This document shows positions 11,029 through 19,728 of a DNA stretch of 45,847 bases, piece after piece. A program made the position numbers and the translations under genes. This DNA comes from Nemertoderma westbladi. Its lineage: Eukaryota; Xenacoelomorpha; Nemertodermatida; Nemertodermatidae. Positions within the stretch are counted from its first letter, which is position 1. Each line of letters opens with the position of its first letter. The notes under the pieces are model-generated. The model saw only the letters and a list, made by a program, of their open reading frames with translations, was not told the origin of the DNA and searched no databases. The DNA lies in NCBI GenBank assembly GCA_032718475.1, contig JAUCBJ010004736.1, positions 1 to 45,847 on the forward strand. Direction: 5' to 3'.

Positions 11029-11701
11029 TTTGAAAAAAAATTATTAAAAAATAGTTAATATGTGTAATAAATCATTTATTTATCTATAAACATTAAAAAA
11101 TACAAATTATCAGGCTAGCTAGTGATTTTCCAAGTTTAGCTATCATTTAAAAAAACATTTCAGAAATAAGTTGTTATGTGTAATAAATTGTTTAATTATC
11201 TGCTTGTTAATGTTGTACTTTGCTACATAATAACCGCGCACACCTACTTCCACTTTTAGGTAAATATTGTGAACGCGTGTGGTGTGCAGGAAGGATATTG
11301 ATTCATATACTGTTGATTCATGATATAAACAATTATTATATATTTCGCAAATTTTGCAAATTTTTGTACTGTATTTGACACATTGGTCCAATACTCATCT
11401 AATCATTCAAAGGTGAGAAAGGGGAGCGGAGGCTTTGGAGATACTTAATTTAACAATCTGTCTAATATCTAGAATTAGTCAAAGGTCAGTTGTTGTATTA
11501 GCATGGAAGTTATTGTTGGAAACTGGTAGCTGGTAGAGACAGGAGTATATGACAGGATAATTATTTTGGTTCAAGATATAGGGACATATTGGGTTGCATT
11601 AAAATGACCATGACCATAGGCTATTACACAAATGAGTCATTACAAACGAGTGTCCAATTTGTAAGACCGTGCTTGACCAACCTATATAAATTCGCTCCTC
11701 A

Positions 11702-12448
11702 GCTCCTCAGCTCATTAGAACATGCTGCTTCTAGTGTTGGTCTTTTTATTAACTCCAGAAAGACCAACATTTTGACAGTTAACTTTGAAAGTCCTCATCA
11801 AGTCTCTGATCGGATGAGCATAAGCTCAAAGGATGGTATGCTTGAGCATGTGGACGACTTCTGTTACCTGGGATCATGGATCCGGAAGTCAGGTGAGGAC
11901 CTTCGAATACGTAAGGGAAAGGCATGGGCAGCCTTGAATAGGCTTTCCAGGATTTGGAAGTCACCGCGAATTAATCGGAAACTTAAGGTCCGATTATTTA
12001 GAGCAGCAGTAGTTCCAGTACTCCTCTACGGGAGTCCATGCTGGGCTCTAACTGCTGAGGATACCAAATCTCTGGATGGCACATTCACAAGAATGCTACG
12101 CCGGGTTAATTGTGTCAAGTACAATGCACACATCTCCAACCAGACACTATATAACATTGGAGGTGTCTCATTGGTTCCCCCAAGCTTGACACTAGAACAA
12201 CATCGCCTCCGCTTTGCAGGACATTGCTTTCGCCGTGAGGACCAGCCAGTGCATAATCTTGTACTTTGGCAGCCTCATGGAGTGAATAAGCATGGTGGAC
12301 AGCCCATGACTTTCTTGAGACGCATCTTAAAGGACACTGGCCTTGAAGATGCGGATGATCTAGCAAATGTCATGGGTGATAGGGAGTTGTGGCGGTGCAA
12401 TTTTGTTGACAAGCCGGCACAGCATTCTTAAAAATGCAGCTGCAATGC
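11702..12448 (+). pseudogene. 5'-truncated RTE-like LINE copy (end of RT and C-terminal domain)
   Basis: The sequence matches the inverse of the last part of the full-length LINE at 41761-45514, from about residue 851 to the stop codon (TAA at 12429) plus 17 bp. The frame is intact and runs on by chance into unrelated upstream codons starting near 11589. The two proteins differ at only a few residues over about 240, for example RRVN/RRVH, EQH/EQN, TGLE/TGLK and NIL/KIL, so the insertion is young. A directly repeated GCTCCTCA sits at the left junction (11694 and 11702). The last bases of the full-length copy's 3' end are missing here. The fragment has no endonuclease and lacks the FADD active site, so it is dead on arrival. 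Confidence 0.85.
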
Positions 12449-12613
12449 TCGACTTGCGGCAGTAGAGACAGGCCGTACCCTTCTGGAAACGATACAGGCA
12501 ACTCTTTTGCTGGTGGGTTAGTTAGTCTCCCACAGTAATTGCAGTCATGTATCAATGCGTCCCACCCCAGGTCATCCTTGGCCACGCGTGGCCTCCTGGG
12601 TTTATGGAGCTAC
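12449..12613. other. Junction stretch, nothing recognised
   Basis: Lies between the truncated LINE copy and the end of the decayed minus-strand element. It may contain that element's lost 3' end, but no LTR-like match to the region upstream of 37566 was seen by eye. Confidence 0.4.
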
Positions 12614-13456
12614 TGATAGGCAAACATCTGGATGCTGTGGTCCCTACCCATATCGAGGTCTTCCTCCACCCTCGGCATTGTTTCCCCAAACACTACCCGT
12701 GGTGCCGTTCCTGGTTGCTTGCCCAACCTGATCGTACTTGCCGCGAAATCCATCACCGGCTCCCCGTGCTACCAGGCCCGCTTGCCGGGTTTGTCCCAGA
12801 AGGCTCTCGCCCCGCTGGCCGTCACCACCCTCCCGCCAAGCCAGTCCCTATCTGAGTGGCCGATCCTCACAATTGGCGGCATCGCGCCGAACTCGTTCTC
12901 CTCCTCGACCCCTCCTGGGCCTGCAATTCTCTCTATCGGTGGCATCGTGCCGAACATCGCACCCATCTTCCTATCTCGCCGGGAGTGGACCCGAACCCGG
13001 TAGCCCGGTAGATCCACTATGTCCCTTTCCACCTTGGTTTCCGCCCATGACTTTCCACCCCTCCAGCTCCCTCCGTCTCTTCCTTCCAAAATCGCCCTCG
13101 GAGCACCCTGGCATGGGCATCGCTTGCAATCCCGATGTCGACTGTTCCGGTGATTCTTCCATCCATCCCAGTTTGTCCCTGAACTCGCCTGAGGTCTCCG
13201 ATCCCCACCTCAGCTCGTCCAGGTTCTGGGCTTCGAACTCATATTCCTCTCCCCTTATATCTGCTTCTCTCTCCACTGCCTTCCTCCTTTCTCTCCTCGC
13301 GACCTCCTCCAGTCTCCTCTCCTCGACTCTATTCGCTTCCAACTTCTTCCACCTCTTGTACGGTGTGTCCACCTCTCTGTCCACTAGATGGTCGGCTATC
13401 GTAGTATACCGACTCGCACTTCAGCCCCGGGTGGTCTACAAGACCTTCAAAGGCCA
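12614..13456 (-). pseudogene. Decayed minus-strand gag/protease element, 3' coding part
   Basis: One minus-strand frame (13384-12971) is rich in Glu/Arg (for example RRLEEVARRERRKAVE, likely helical). The next (13089-12614) is open except for one TAG at about 12767-12769, in a Trp-rich context where TGG is the likely ancestor, and ends with stop TAG. It holds internal echoes MPPIERI and MPPIVRI. No known domain is recognised. Coding potential runs on across the TTAA at 13459, which joins directly to 31272 once the nested insertions are removed, so this is the far end of the element at 31272-37566. The function of this part is unknown. Confidence 0.55.
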
Positions 13457-13458
13457 CC

Positions 13459-14177
13459 TTAACCCTATTAAACCCGAGGGGGGGTCAATATAACCACCCC
13501 CCGTGGTTTTTTTATTATAATTCTGAAACAAACGCAGTTGGGAATCTGAAATTTTATGACTTTTCCTAAAAATCTATTGTCTTCCTAGTAGTGAAAACAT
13601 TTCAAAAATATTGGGTACTTTTCGAGTTATAGCACCATTTTTAACCCTACTTTTGGCACTTTTTTTTTAGACGTTTTTTGAAAATTACATTTCATTAAAT
13701 ATGAATTGTAACATCTCTATTTTTGATTTACACCGGTTTTTTGGTGTTAGAAATTTGATGGAATTCATATAAATTGATTTAGAAATTTCAAACTTGTTTT
13801 TTTCGGTGGGTGCCAAATTTTGGTGCCAGCACCAAATTTTGAAATAAGTCAATTTTGTAAATTGATCGTTTGAAACTTGTTTTTTACGCAATTGGGGTTT
13901 TTTGGGTTTCTGGATTCGATGAAATATATACGAGTTGCACCAAGCGTATCAAACTTGTATTTTTCGGTGCTGTGTGCAAATTTTGGTGCTAGCACGAAAT
14001 TTTGAAAATCCATTCAATAGATAAAATTGCTTGTGTCAATTTATTTCTTGCGTTTTAGAGGTTTATGGTTGTTCTGAATTCAATGGAAAATATAATTATC
14101 GAACTAGACATCTCAAACTTGTATTTTTCGGATGTGGGTGCAAAATGTGGTGCTAGCACCAAATTTTGAAAACCATC
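13459..14177 (+). mobile_element. TTAA-flanked element copy B, left part
   Basis: Begins TTAACCCTATTAAACCC at 13459, followed by a short G-run/TCAATAT/C-run hairpin (about 13478-13502), then unique sequence and the first units of the internal array. It is cut at 14177 by the BEL/Pao LTR and resumes at 30406. Together the two parts make about 1585 bp, matching intact copy C (1581 bp). The insertion target was the decayed minus-strand element. Confidence 0.92.
14173..14177. other. 5-bp target site duplication, left copy (CCATC)
   Basis: CCATC directly precedes the 5' LTR and is repeated directly after the 3' LTR at 30401-30405. Taking out the retrotransposon and one CCATC restores a sequence that lines up with uninterrupted copy C at about 40490 (GAAAAACATCAAATATAT there). 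Five bp is usual for BEL/Pao integrases. Confidence 0.93.
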
Positions 14178-15423
14178 TGTAAAAGCTTTTGTGGGATATA
14201 ACTGGCCCTTTTGCTTTGCAATCCAGTTTCCCCCCAGGCGCTGGAATACTCTAAAAAGCTCTCTAACTCAAATGATGCAAAGCGACCGGCTGATTGGCTG
14301 ATTTGTTATACGAGGGGCTCTTTGCTATGTTCTATCGGCCAACCAGAGCTATAGCAGCAGAGTATGCAACCAGGGCAACCGAGCGGAGTGACTCATTTTG
14401 TGTGTTGGCCAAGGGTTGCAAAATTCCTGATAGTTCGGCATTTAGATATTCGTGGAACTTGTGGAATCTGGTGTTCTGCCAATGAGAGCTATTCCTCTCT
14501 GTGTAAAAGATACCTGCAACGGTGTTAGGGACAGTAGCAGTTTTTTGTGACTCTGTTGTGTTTTTTCTATCTAGGCCAAGAACACCGGCTCTGGAGTCAA
14601 TTGTTTTCAGACTTTAGAAGAAACATTCGTAGGCTTAGATTATAGAGCGTATAACTGTTATCGGCCCAATTATCAGCGCAGTAGCGCAGCGGTACAATCT
14701 TATATTGTTATAATCTTAACCCACCATCTTAATGCTTTACTGTTGTTATTATTAGTATCAGTTGGTTGAATATTATTATTTGGAGAACATCTATAAAGAA
14801 CCCAAATTTCCCAATTTTCTTGATACACTACAGGTTAGAGAGACAGGTTACATATAGCGATTGCGACTTATATTATCGTGGTTTGTAGTGAGTTTAATGC
14901 TATTTGATAGGCACTACATGAGTCAATTGCTGTTCTCTTTATATATGATAAAATTCATTGACGGTCGGCAGATTAGTGTGCAGTATTGTGTGGTACCGGT
15001 AGTGTGCATGATTGCGGCTGATAACTAAGCATTTCCTAAAGAATGCGCCTCATACGTGAATCATAAGCCTTACAGTCTTACAGTTGTGTTTAGTATAAGT
15101 CATATCTCTGTTTACCTAGATAGAGCGCCACGTCCTAAAGGAACTGTTAATATTTCCCGAAAGTGAATAATATTGGTCAGAAATTATTTATTAACGATCA
15201 ATCGAATAATACAGTAAGCTTACACTGCAATAACAATCTAAGCCCTCCGAATCCAGTCTCCCGGGTATATCCAGCGGGTGAATGGACGCGCACTAGGCTG
15301 GCTTCGGCTAATGTTGTGTTTATTGGTATTAAATACTTGTCATATGCTAAAGTCTATTTATAAACCAAAAGACATATAAATTTTGGCAGGTTAAACTGCT
15401 GAAGGTCTTCAAAAGCGCGTACA
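14178..15423 (+). repeat. 5' LTR of the BEL/Pao element
   Basis: 1246 bp, starting TGTAAAAGC and ending GCGCGTACA (TG...CA ends). It matches 29161-30400 almost perfectly. Relative to the 3' LTR it differs in a small block near 14490-14505, where the 5' LTR reads TTCCTCTCTGTGTA. No TATA box is assigned with confidence. Confidence 0.95.
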
Positions 15424-15437
15424 ATAACAGTTATTTT

Positions 15438-15460
15438 CTTTATTGCAGTAAGCAATAAAG
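15438..15460 (+). promoter_or_regulatory. Perfect 9-bp hairpin just inside the 5' LTR
   Basis: CTTTATTGC (15438-15446) and GCAATAAAG (15452-15460) are exact inverse complements around loop AGTAA. It begins 15 bp after the LTR end, where a primer-binding site or packaging structure would normally lie. The role is inference. Confidence 0.7.
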
Positions 15461-15493
15461 TTGAAAGTACCGGTCGACCGGTAAACCTGAACC

Positions 15494-15759
15494 GGTACTG
15501 CTGTAGGTCCGTAGGCCCAACTGCCAGAATCGGTACTGCTGTAGGTCCGTAGGCCCAACTGCCAGAGTCGGTACTGCTGTAGGTCCGTAGGCCCAACTGC
15601 CAGAATCGGTACTGCTGTAGGTCCGTAGGCCCAACTGCCAGAATCGGTACTGCTGTAGGTCCATAGGCCCAACTGCCAGAATCGGTACTGCTGTAGGTCC
15701 GTAGGCCCAACTGCCAGAATCGGTACTGCTGTAGGTCTGTAGGCCCAACTGTCCTAACC
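15494..15759. repeat. 38-bp tandem repeat, 7 copies, in the BEL/Pao leader
   Basis: Copies start at 15494, 15532, 15570, 15608, 15646, 15684 and 15722. The unit begins GGTACTGCTGTAGG and ends GCCAGAATC. Copies 1-6 are nearly identical and the last is degenerate. Because 38 is not a multiple of 3, all three minus frames stay open with the same shifted peptide repeat, which mimics genes. Confidence 0.95.
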
Positions 15760-15964
15760 GGTACTTCCAGTATAAGTACATTAGTATTATTCGATTTTGA
15801 TTATTGTATACCGGTAGGTCTCGATATTAAATCGGGGACGCCTGGTTTTTATTGGGATTTTACTTAGGTCTATTTCTGTCAGTTTTATTTCCTAGTAAGT
15901 TAATATTGAGCTGAAGACGTGTAAGTCTGCTCAGATTGTTCAGATAATTGTAGGCCGGACTGTT

Positions 15965-16465
15965 GTCGGACTGTTGTTGGGTCTGGAGAGATTGCGGCGT
16001 GTGTGGAGTTTGTCCGATAAAGTGCCAGTTAGTAAGTTGGGGCAGCCAGAGCTGTAAGGTCAATCCCCTCTTAAAGAATAAGTCGTACTACCGTGTTAGA
16101 ACGCATACTAACTAACCATTTTGGAATCTGCACATACTGTCGTTTATTTAGGCTTGACAGTATTCTGCCAGCGTTTTGGCCTGTGTTTGTTTGTGTGGTC
16201 TGTTCAGGTACCGTAATAGTTATTACTCAGATATTTTGTAGGCTGGATTGTTGTCTAGCTATTATTAGGTCTGAAGAGATTGCTGCGTGTGTAGAGTTTG
16301 TCTGATAAAGTGCCAGTTAGTAAGTTGGGGCAGCCAGAGCTGTAAGGTCAATCCCCTCTTAAAGAATAAGTCGTACTACCGTGTTAGAACGCATACTAAC
16401 TAACCATTTTGGAATCTGCACATACTGTAGTTTATTTAGGCTTGATGGTAGTCTGCCAGCGTTTG
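15965..16465. repeat. Direct duplication, 288-bp period, in the BEL/Pao leader
   Basis: The block starting AGTGCCAGTTAGTAAG at 16021 recurs at 16309. Similarity extends from about 15965-16175 to about 16253-16465 and is nearly perfect in the centre, falling at the edges. No coding function. Confidence 0.9.
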
Positions 16466-17460
16466 GTTTGTATTTTGTTTGAGTATTCTGTACGGGTAGC
16501 GTAATATTTATTATTCAGAGTTTATGCGATTATTCGCAACATTCATGTCCCCAAGTTTATTCCTACAGTAATTGTGCTTGTTACACATACCGTTATAGTT
16601 AAATTAACCCCGGTACTACACGGGCTGCTTGGCGTAGGTAAAGACTGGTGACTTTGTGCTCCGGTCACTCCAGCAGATGCCGTGGTTCTTTTAACTGTTC
16701 AAGTATATTTAACTGCTGGTTATTTGTTTTTAATAAGTACTTGTACCTAATTTAGGGTTTGGTGTACAGTGCTTTCCGAAAGTAATTAGTGTGTAGGCAG
16801 TGTATTGTGTTGTAAAGTGGTTAATAGGCACGTTGGATCTGGTAGTCCGCGGTAATTAACTTCTAGGTAGGAACACTCCGTGATACATAACGTAGTACCT
16901 ATAGCGATACGGCTATAGGTCGTCAGGCGGTGGTATTTTCCTATCTGGACAGCGCAATATATTTACTACTACTTATTATTTTCAAATACCGTAGTACCCT
17001 GTCCGTTGTAATAACCAGAAGTTCTAACCCTTTGTTAGACTGGTTTGTAGACTTCCTGTAAAATTACCCTAAAATTTCATACGTAATATTTTGTTGTGTT
17101 TTAATTAGAGAATTAATCTCACCCGTATCGTACGTAATTTGTAGTATTAAGTAACTTAGGTAAATTAGAATTATCTGTTTTAGTGTCCAATAAGTAGCAC
17201 TTCACTGAGAGCGCACAGCTTCTGTGTAGTGACTCCCCCCAGAAATAATAACATTTATTTCAAATATTGACAAAACCCATTTTTAAACGGGTATATATAT
17301 ATTATAAATCAACTCAAAGATTTATAAATAGTAGGCCTGCCATACAACACCTAGGTCTCAATACCAGTTGGACTACTGCTTAAATAATGGTAATAAAGTA
17401 AGTTAAAGTAACTAAGTAACCTTTACAATTTCAGAAATTCAATTATTCTAAAATAATTGA

Positions 17461-17715
17461 CATACCGGTATTTACCATAGGCTTATTATATTTATTTCTA
17501 TAAATTTGGGCTGAAATCATACCGGTATTCTGTAATTAATTCTAATTCATAATTATACTTATATATACTATAAGTGTAAGCTGCATACCGGTATTCACGA
17601 TAGGCCTATTATATATTTATATATATTTGTGCTAAATTTATATACCGGTATTCTGCGACAAACCTAGTCTACAATACTTATATATATTATAAGTGTATAC
17701 CGGTATTCTAATATA
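17461..17715. repeat. 123-bp-period repeat with ATACCGGTATT blocks
   Basis: ATACCGGTATT or a close form occurs at about 17462, 17519, 17585, 17642 and 17697. Pairs 17461/17584 and 17518/17641 are each 123 bp apart with matching flanks (CATAGGCTTATTATA and CACGATAGGCCTATTATA; ACTTATATATACTATAAGTG and ACTTATATATATTATAAGTG). The block lies about 100 bp upstream of the ORF1 start. Confidence 0.85.
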
Positions 17716-17814
17716 CTGTAATAAATTACCGGTACTAGGCCAACGGTCATACTGAATTACTAGACTTGCTTTGACTGTAACTATAGCAGTAAGCATTCAA
17801 CTGTATAGCTAAAC

Positions 17815-19725
17815 ATGTCTGACACCCAGCAAAACCTGTCAGACAGTCTAATCGATACAACCATCTGTGACACAGATAGGAGTGTGGAGCGATTAAGAAA
17901 GGGGTTCAGCTCACCTCCTACTGAAAGAAAGGTCATCCCTCCAGTAGTAGTATCAGACCCTAGGCTAATCCAACACCGTAGGTCTATCATCGGCACTCGG
18001 GCCCAGGTCAAACGGAACCAGGAAGCAGCTGTCCAACAGCAGCAAAATCCTAGGCAAGAAACTCGTTCCCAGCGACCCGATAGCTCCAGTAGTTCGGATA
18101 CTGTAGAGCTGACCCCCGGACGCGGAGTGAAGATGGCGGCTACAGTCTATTCGGATCCCCTTCTCACCCTTCCTGCCACAGTACTAACTACTATATTCAT
18201 TGCGGTGGAGGAACACCAAGTCGATTGGGCGAGAAGTAAGCGAGCGACCCAAGATAGTTATGCGGGATACGCCAGGGAAGAATTGATGTCTATTGTCGAG
18301 TCACAATGGAACTTTCCCGGACCCGGACTCCCGTTAGATTTGTCCGAAGCTACTTGGGAAGACATACACAGGATGGGAGTGACTAAAGATACGATGGATC
18401 CAGCTGTTTGGAAGAGGTCAGCAGCAGGATATGTGCAGGGATTCTTCGGCTCCTTAGAGCGATTAGAAGAACAACTGTTTCGACAACCCCAAGGACCTCA
18501 AGAGCAGGAAGAGCTGCTATATCAAGTACGCGAAAGAACCCTACGCATTAGACTAATCCTAACAGCCTTTGAGGAAACTTCCAAAAGAAGACAGGACACG
18601 TCGCTGCAGGTTGCTGTCAAGACTTGGTTCCAGCGGGTAGGTCTCAAAGTACAAGAAACGGTCCAGTGGAAATCCCAGCTGGCTGAGAGACCAACCTATG
18701 AAGAACCAACCGATGCCACCCTTTCTCAAGAGGAAAGCGAAGGGACAGCAGAGAGACCGCGAACGAGAGACGCCATCAACATCTATCTGTCAGACTATCT
18801 ACGCTTCGTGGGTGATGAAGAGTTGAGGAGACGACTGGCTGGACTTCGCCCCAATAGTGAAGGAGCCAAGCTTGTGTTGGACTCAATCGATGCGGAAATG
18901 TTAGCTGCAAACCAAGCTAAATTTAATGAAAAACTCCGCCTCGCTAGAGTCCAAGAAGAACAAGTAAAGAAAAAACGGATAGAGGACCGAAAGGCAGCAG
19001 CAGTAACAGCGGCAATGGCAGAAGTAGAAGCAGAAAGAAAGGCAGCGGCGGTGGAGGCAGAAGCGGAAAGAAAAGCGACTGTGGCAGCAGCAAAGGCAGT
19101 GGCAGAAGCAGAACGGAGAGTGTCTGAGGAGACTACCCAACTGGAGTTGGAAAATCTGCAAGAGACGCAAGACTGCATAAATAAACAGTTAACTGCTAGT
19201 CAAATGCAGATGATGAGTCGATCTACTCCCAAATGCCAGGGATACACATCATCGGAGGAAGGCGAGACCACCGATCCTGAAGGCGGAGGAAATAGATCTC
19301 GTCTAAGCAGGCGTAGAAAAACATCTCACCGTCACAAATTGCCTGATTTGCCCCCAGCGGTTAGAAGACAACTAGCTAGCACAGACTTAGGTAGTACAGA
19401 ACCCACAGACCAAATTATTAAGGTCAAAAGACTCCCTACTATAGTTGATGAGCCTAAAATAATTAGGCCTGTCGTTCCCAAAGCCACTCCTGTGCTAGAG
19501 ACCCCTGTACTTCCAGAGCTTAACTCTAAATTCCCTCTATACAGTACTACACTGCCTGTACCCGGTAGAACAGTCCATGCGAATATCCCTGTCCTAGACA
19601 CTGAGAGAGAAATCAAAGATTTGTCTCCCGTCGTCCCGCGTCAGCCCGCTACAATGTTGGCGACTCCCGCTTCGGCGGTCGAGTGGGTAGAGGAGGGACG
19701 GCGGGGGATGAATCTCCTGCTCTGA
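17815..19725 (+). CDS. BEL/Pao ORF1: coiled-coil gag N-terminal protein, ends at in-frame UGA
   Basis: 636 codons. The ATG at 17815 has a good context (AAACATGT). The first 100 residues are polar and Ser/Arg-rich. Residues about 105-290 look folded and helical (for example YSDPLLTLPATVLTTIFIAVEEHQ) but match nothing I know. Residues about 365-455 form an Ala/Glu/Arg-rich coiled coil (AERKAAAVEAEAERKATV). A basic patch follows (SRLSRRRKTSHRHK, about 500), then a Pro-rich tail. It lies in the same frame as ORF2, separated only by TGA (19723-19725) and one CAG codon. ORF2 begins with more coiled coil before the gag core, so ORF1 is best read as the N-terminal half of gag. No signal peptide or membrane segment is seen. 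The function, particle assembly, is inferred from position. Confidence 0.8.
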   Translation: MSDTQQNLSDSLIDTTICDTDRSVERLRKGFSSPPTERKVIPPVVVSDPRLIQHRRSIIGTRAQVKRNQEAAVQQQQNPRQETRSQRPDSSSSSDTVELTPGRGVKMAATVYSDPLLTLPATVLTTIFIAVEEHQVDWARSKRATQDSYAGYAREELMSIVESQWNFPGPGLPLDLSEATWEDIHRMGVTKDTMDPAVWKRSAAGYVQGFFGSLERLEEQLFRQPQGPQEQEELLYQVRERTLRIRLILTAFEETSKRRQDTSLQVAVKTWFQRVGLKVQETVQWKSQLAERPTYEEPTDATLSQEESEGTAERPRTRDAINIYLSDYLRFVGDEELRRRLAGLRPNSEGAKLVLDSIDAEMLAANQAKFNEKLRLARVQEEQVKKKRIEDRKAAAVTAAMAEVEAERKAAAVEAEAERKATVAAAKAVAEAERRVSEETTQLELENLQETQDCINKQLTASQMQMMSRSTPKCQGYTSSEEGETTDPEGGGNRSRLSRRRKTSHRHKLPDLPPAVRRQLASTDLGSTEPTDQIIKVKRLPTIVDEPKIIRPVVPKATPVLETPVLPELNSKFPLYSTTLPVPGRTVHANIPVLDTEREIKDLSPVVPRQPATMLATPASAVEWVEEGRRGMNLLL

Positions 19726-19728
19726 CAG
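19723..19728 (+). other. In-frame UGA-CAG between ORF1 and ORF2
   Basis: ORF1 and ORF2 share a frame. The junction reads CTC TGA CAG ATG CAG. Readthrough would give a single polyprotein of about 2685 residues; alternatively ORF2 restarts at the ATG two codons after the stop. A plain nonsense mutation (CGA to TGA is a CpG transition) is equally possible, because the surrounding peptide is continuous coiled coil. Confidence 0.7.

Larger units (their letters stand above)
9523..11701. other. Long stretch without a recognised gene
   Basis: Two short open frames (9822-10133 minus, 10379-10582 plus) show no known motif. The only structured items are the GGCGC-rich patch at 10630-10737 and the inverted repeat at 10996-11028. 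The rest is AT-rich, with poly-A/T runs around 10915-11160. Confidence 0.5.
15424..17814 (+). promoter_or_regulatory. 2.4-kb untranslated leader of the BEL/Pao element
   Basis: No credible long ORF. It contains a hairpin beside the LTR, a 38-bp tandem array, a 288-bp-period duplication and a 123-bp-period duplication, listed separately. The usual primer-binding site starting TGG within a few bases of the LTR end is not seen; the bases after the LTR are ATAACAGTTATTTTC. Minus-strand open frames at 15354-15781 come from the 38-bp array and are not genes. Confidence 0.8.

Noticed and set aside
15354-15781. Three overlapping minus-strand ORFs with a Gln/Tyr/Thr repeat peptide
   Set aside because: All three frames of the 38-bp tandem array are open with the same shifted peptide; this is a repeat artefact, not a gene.
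18795-19178. Minus-strand ORFs opposite ORF1
   Set aside because: Shadows of the Ala/Glu-rich coiled coil codons of ORF1 on the plus strand.
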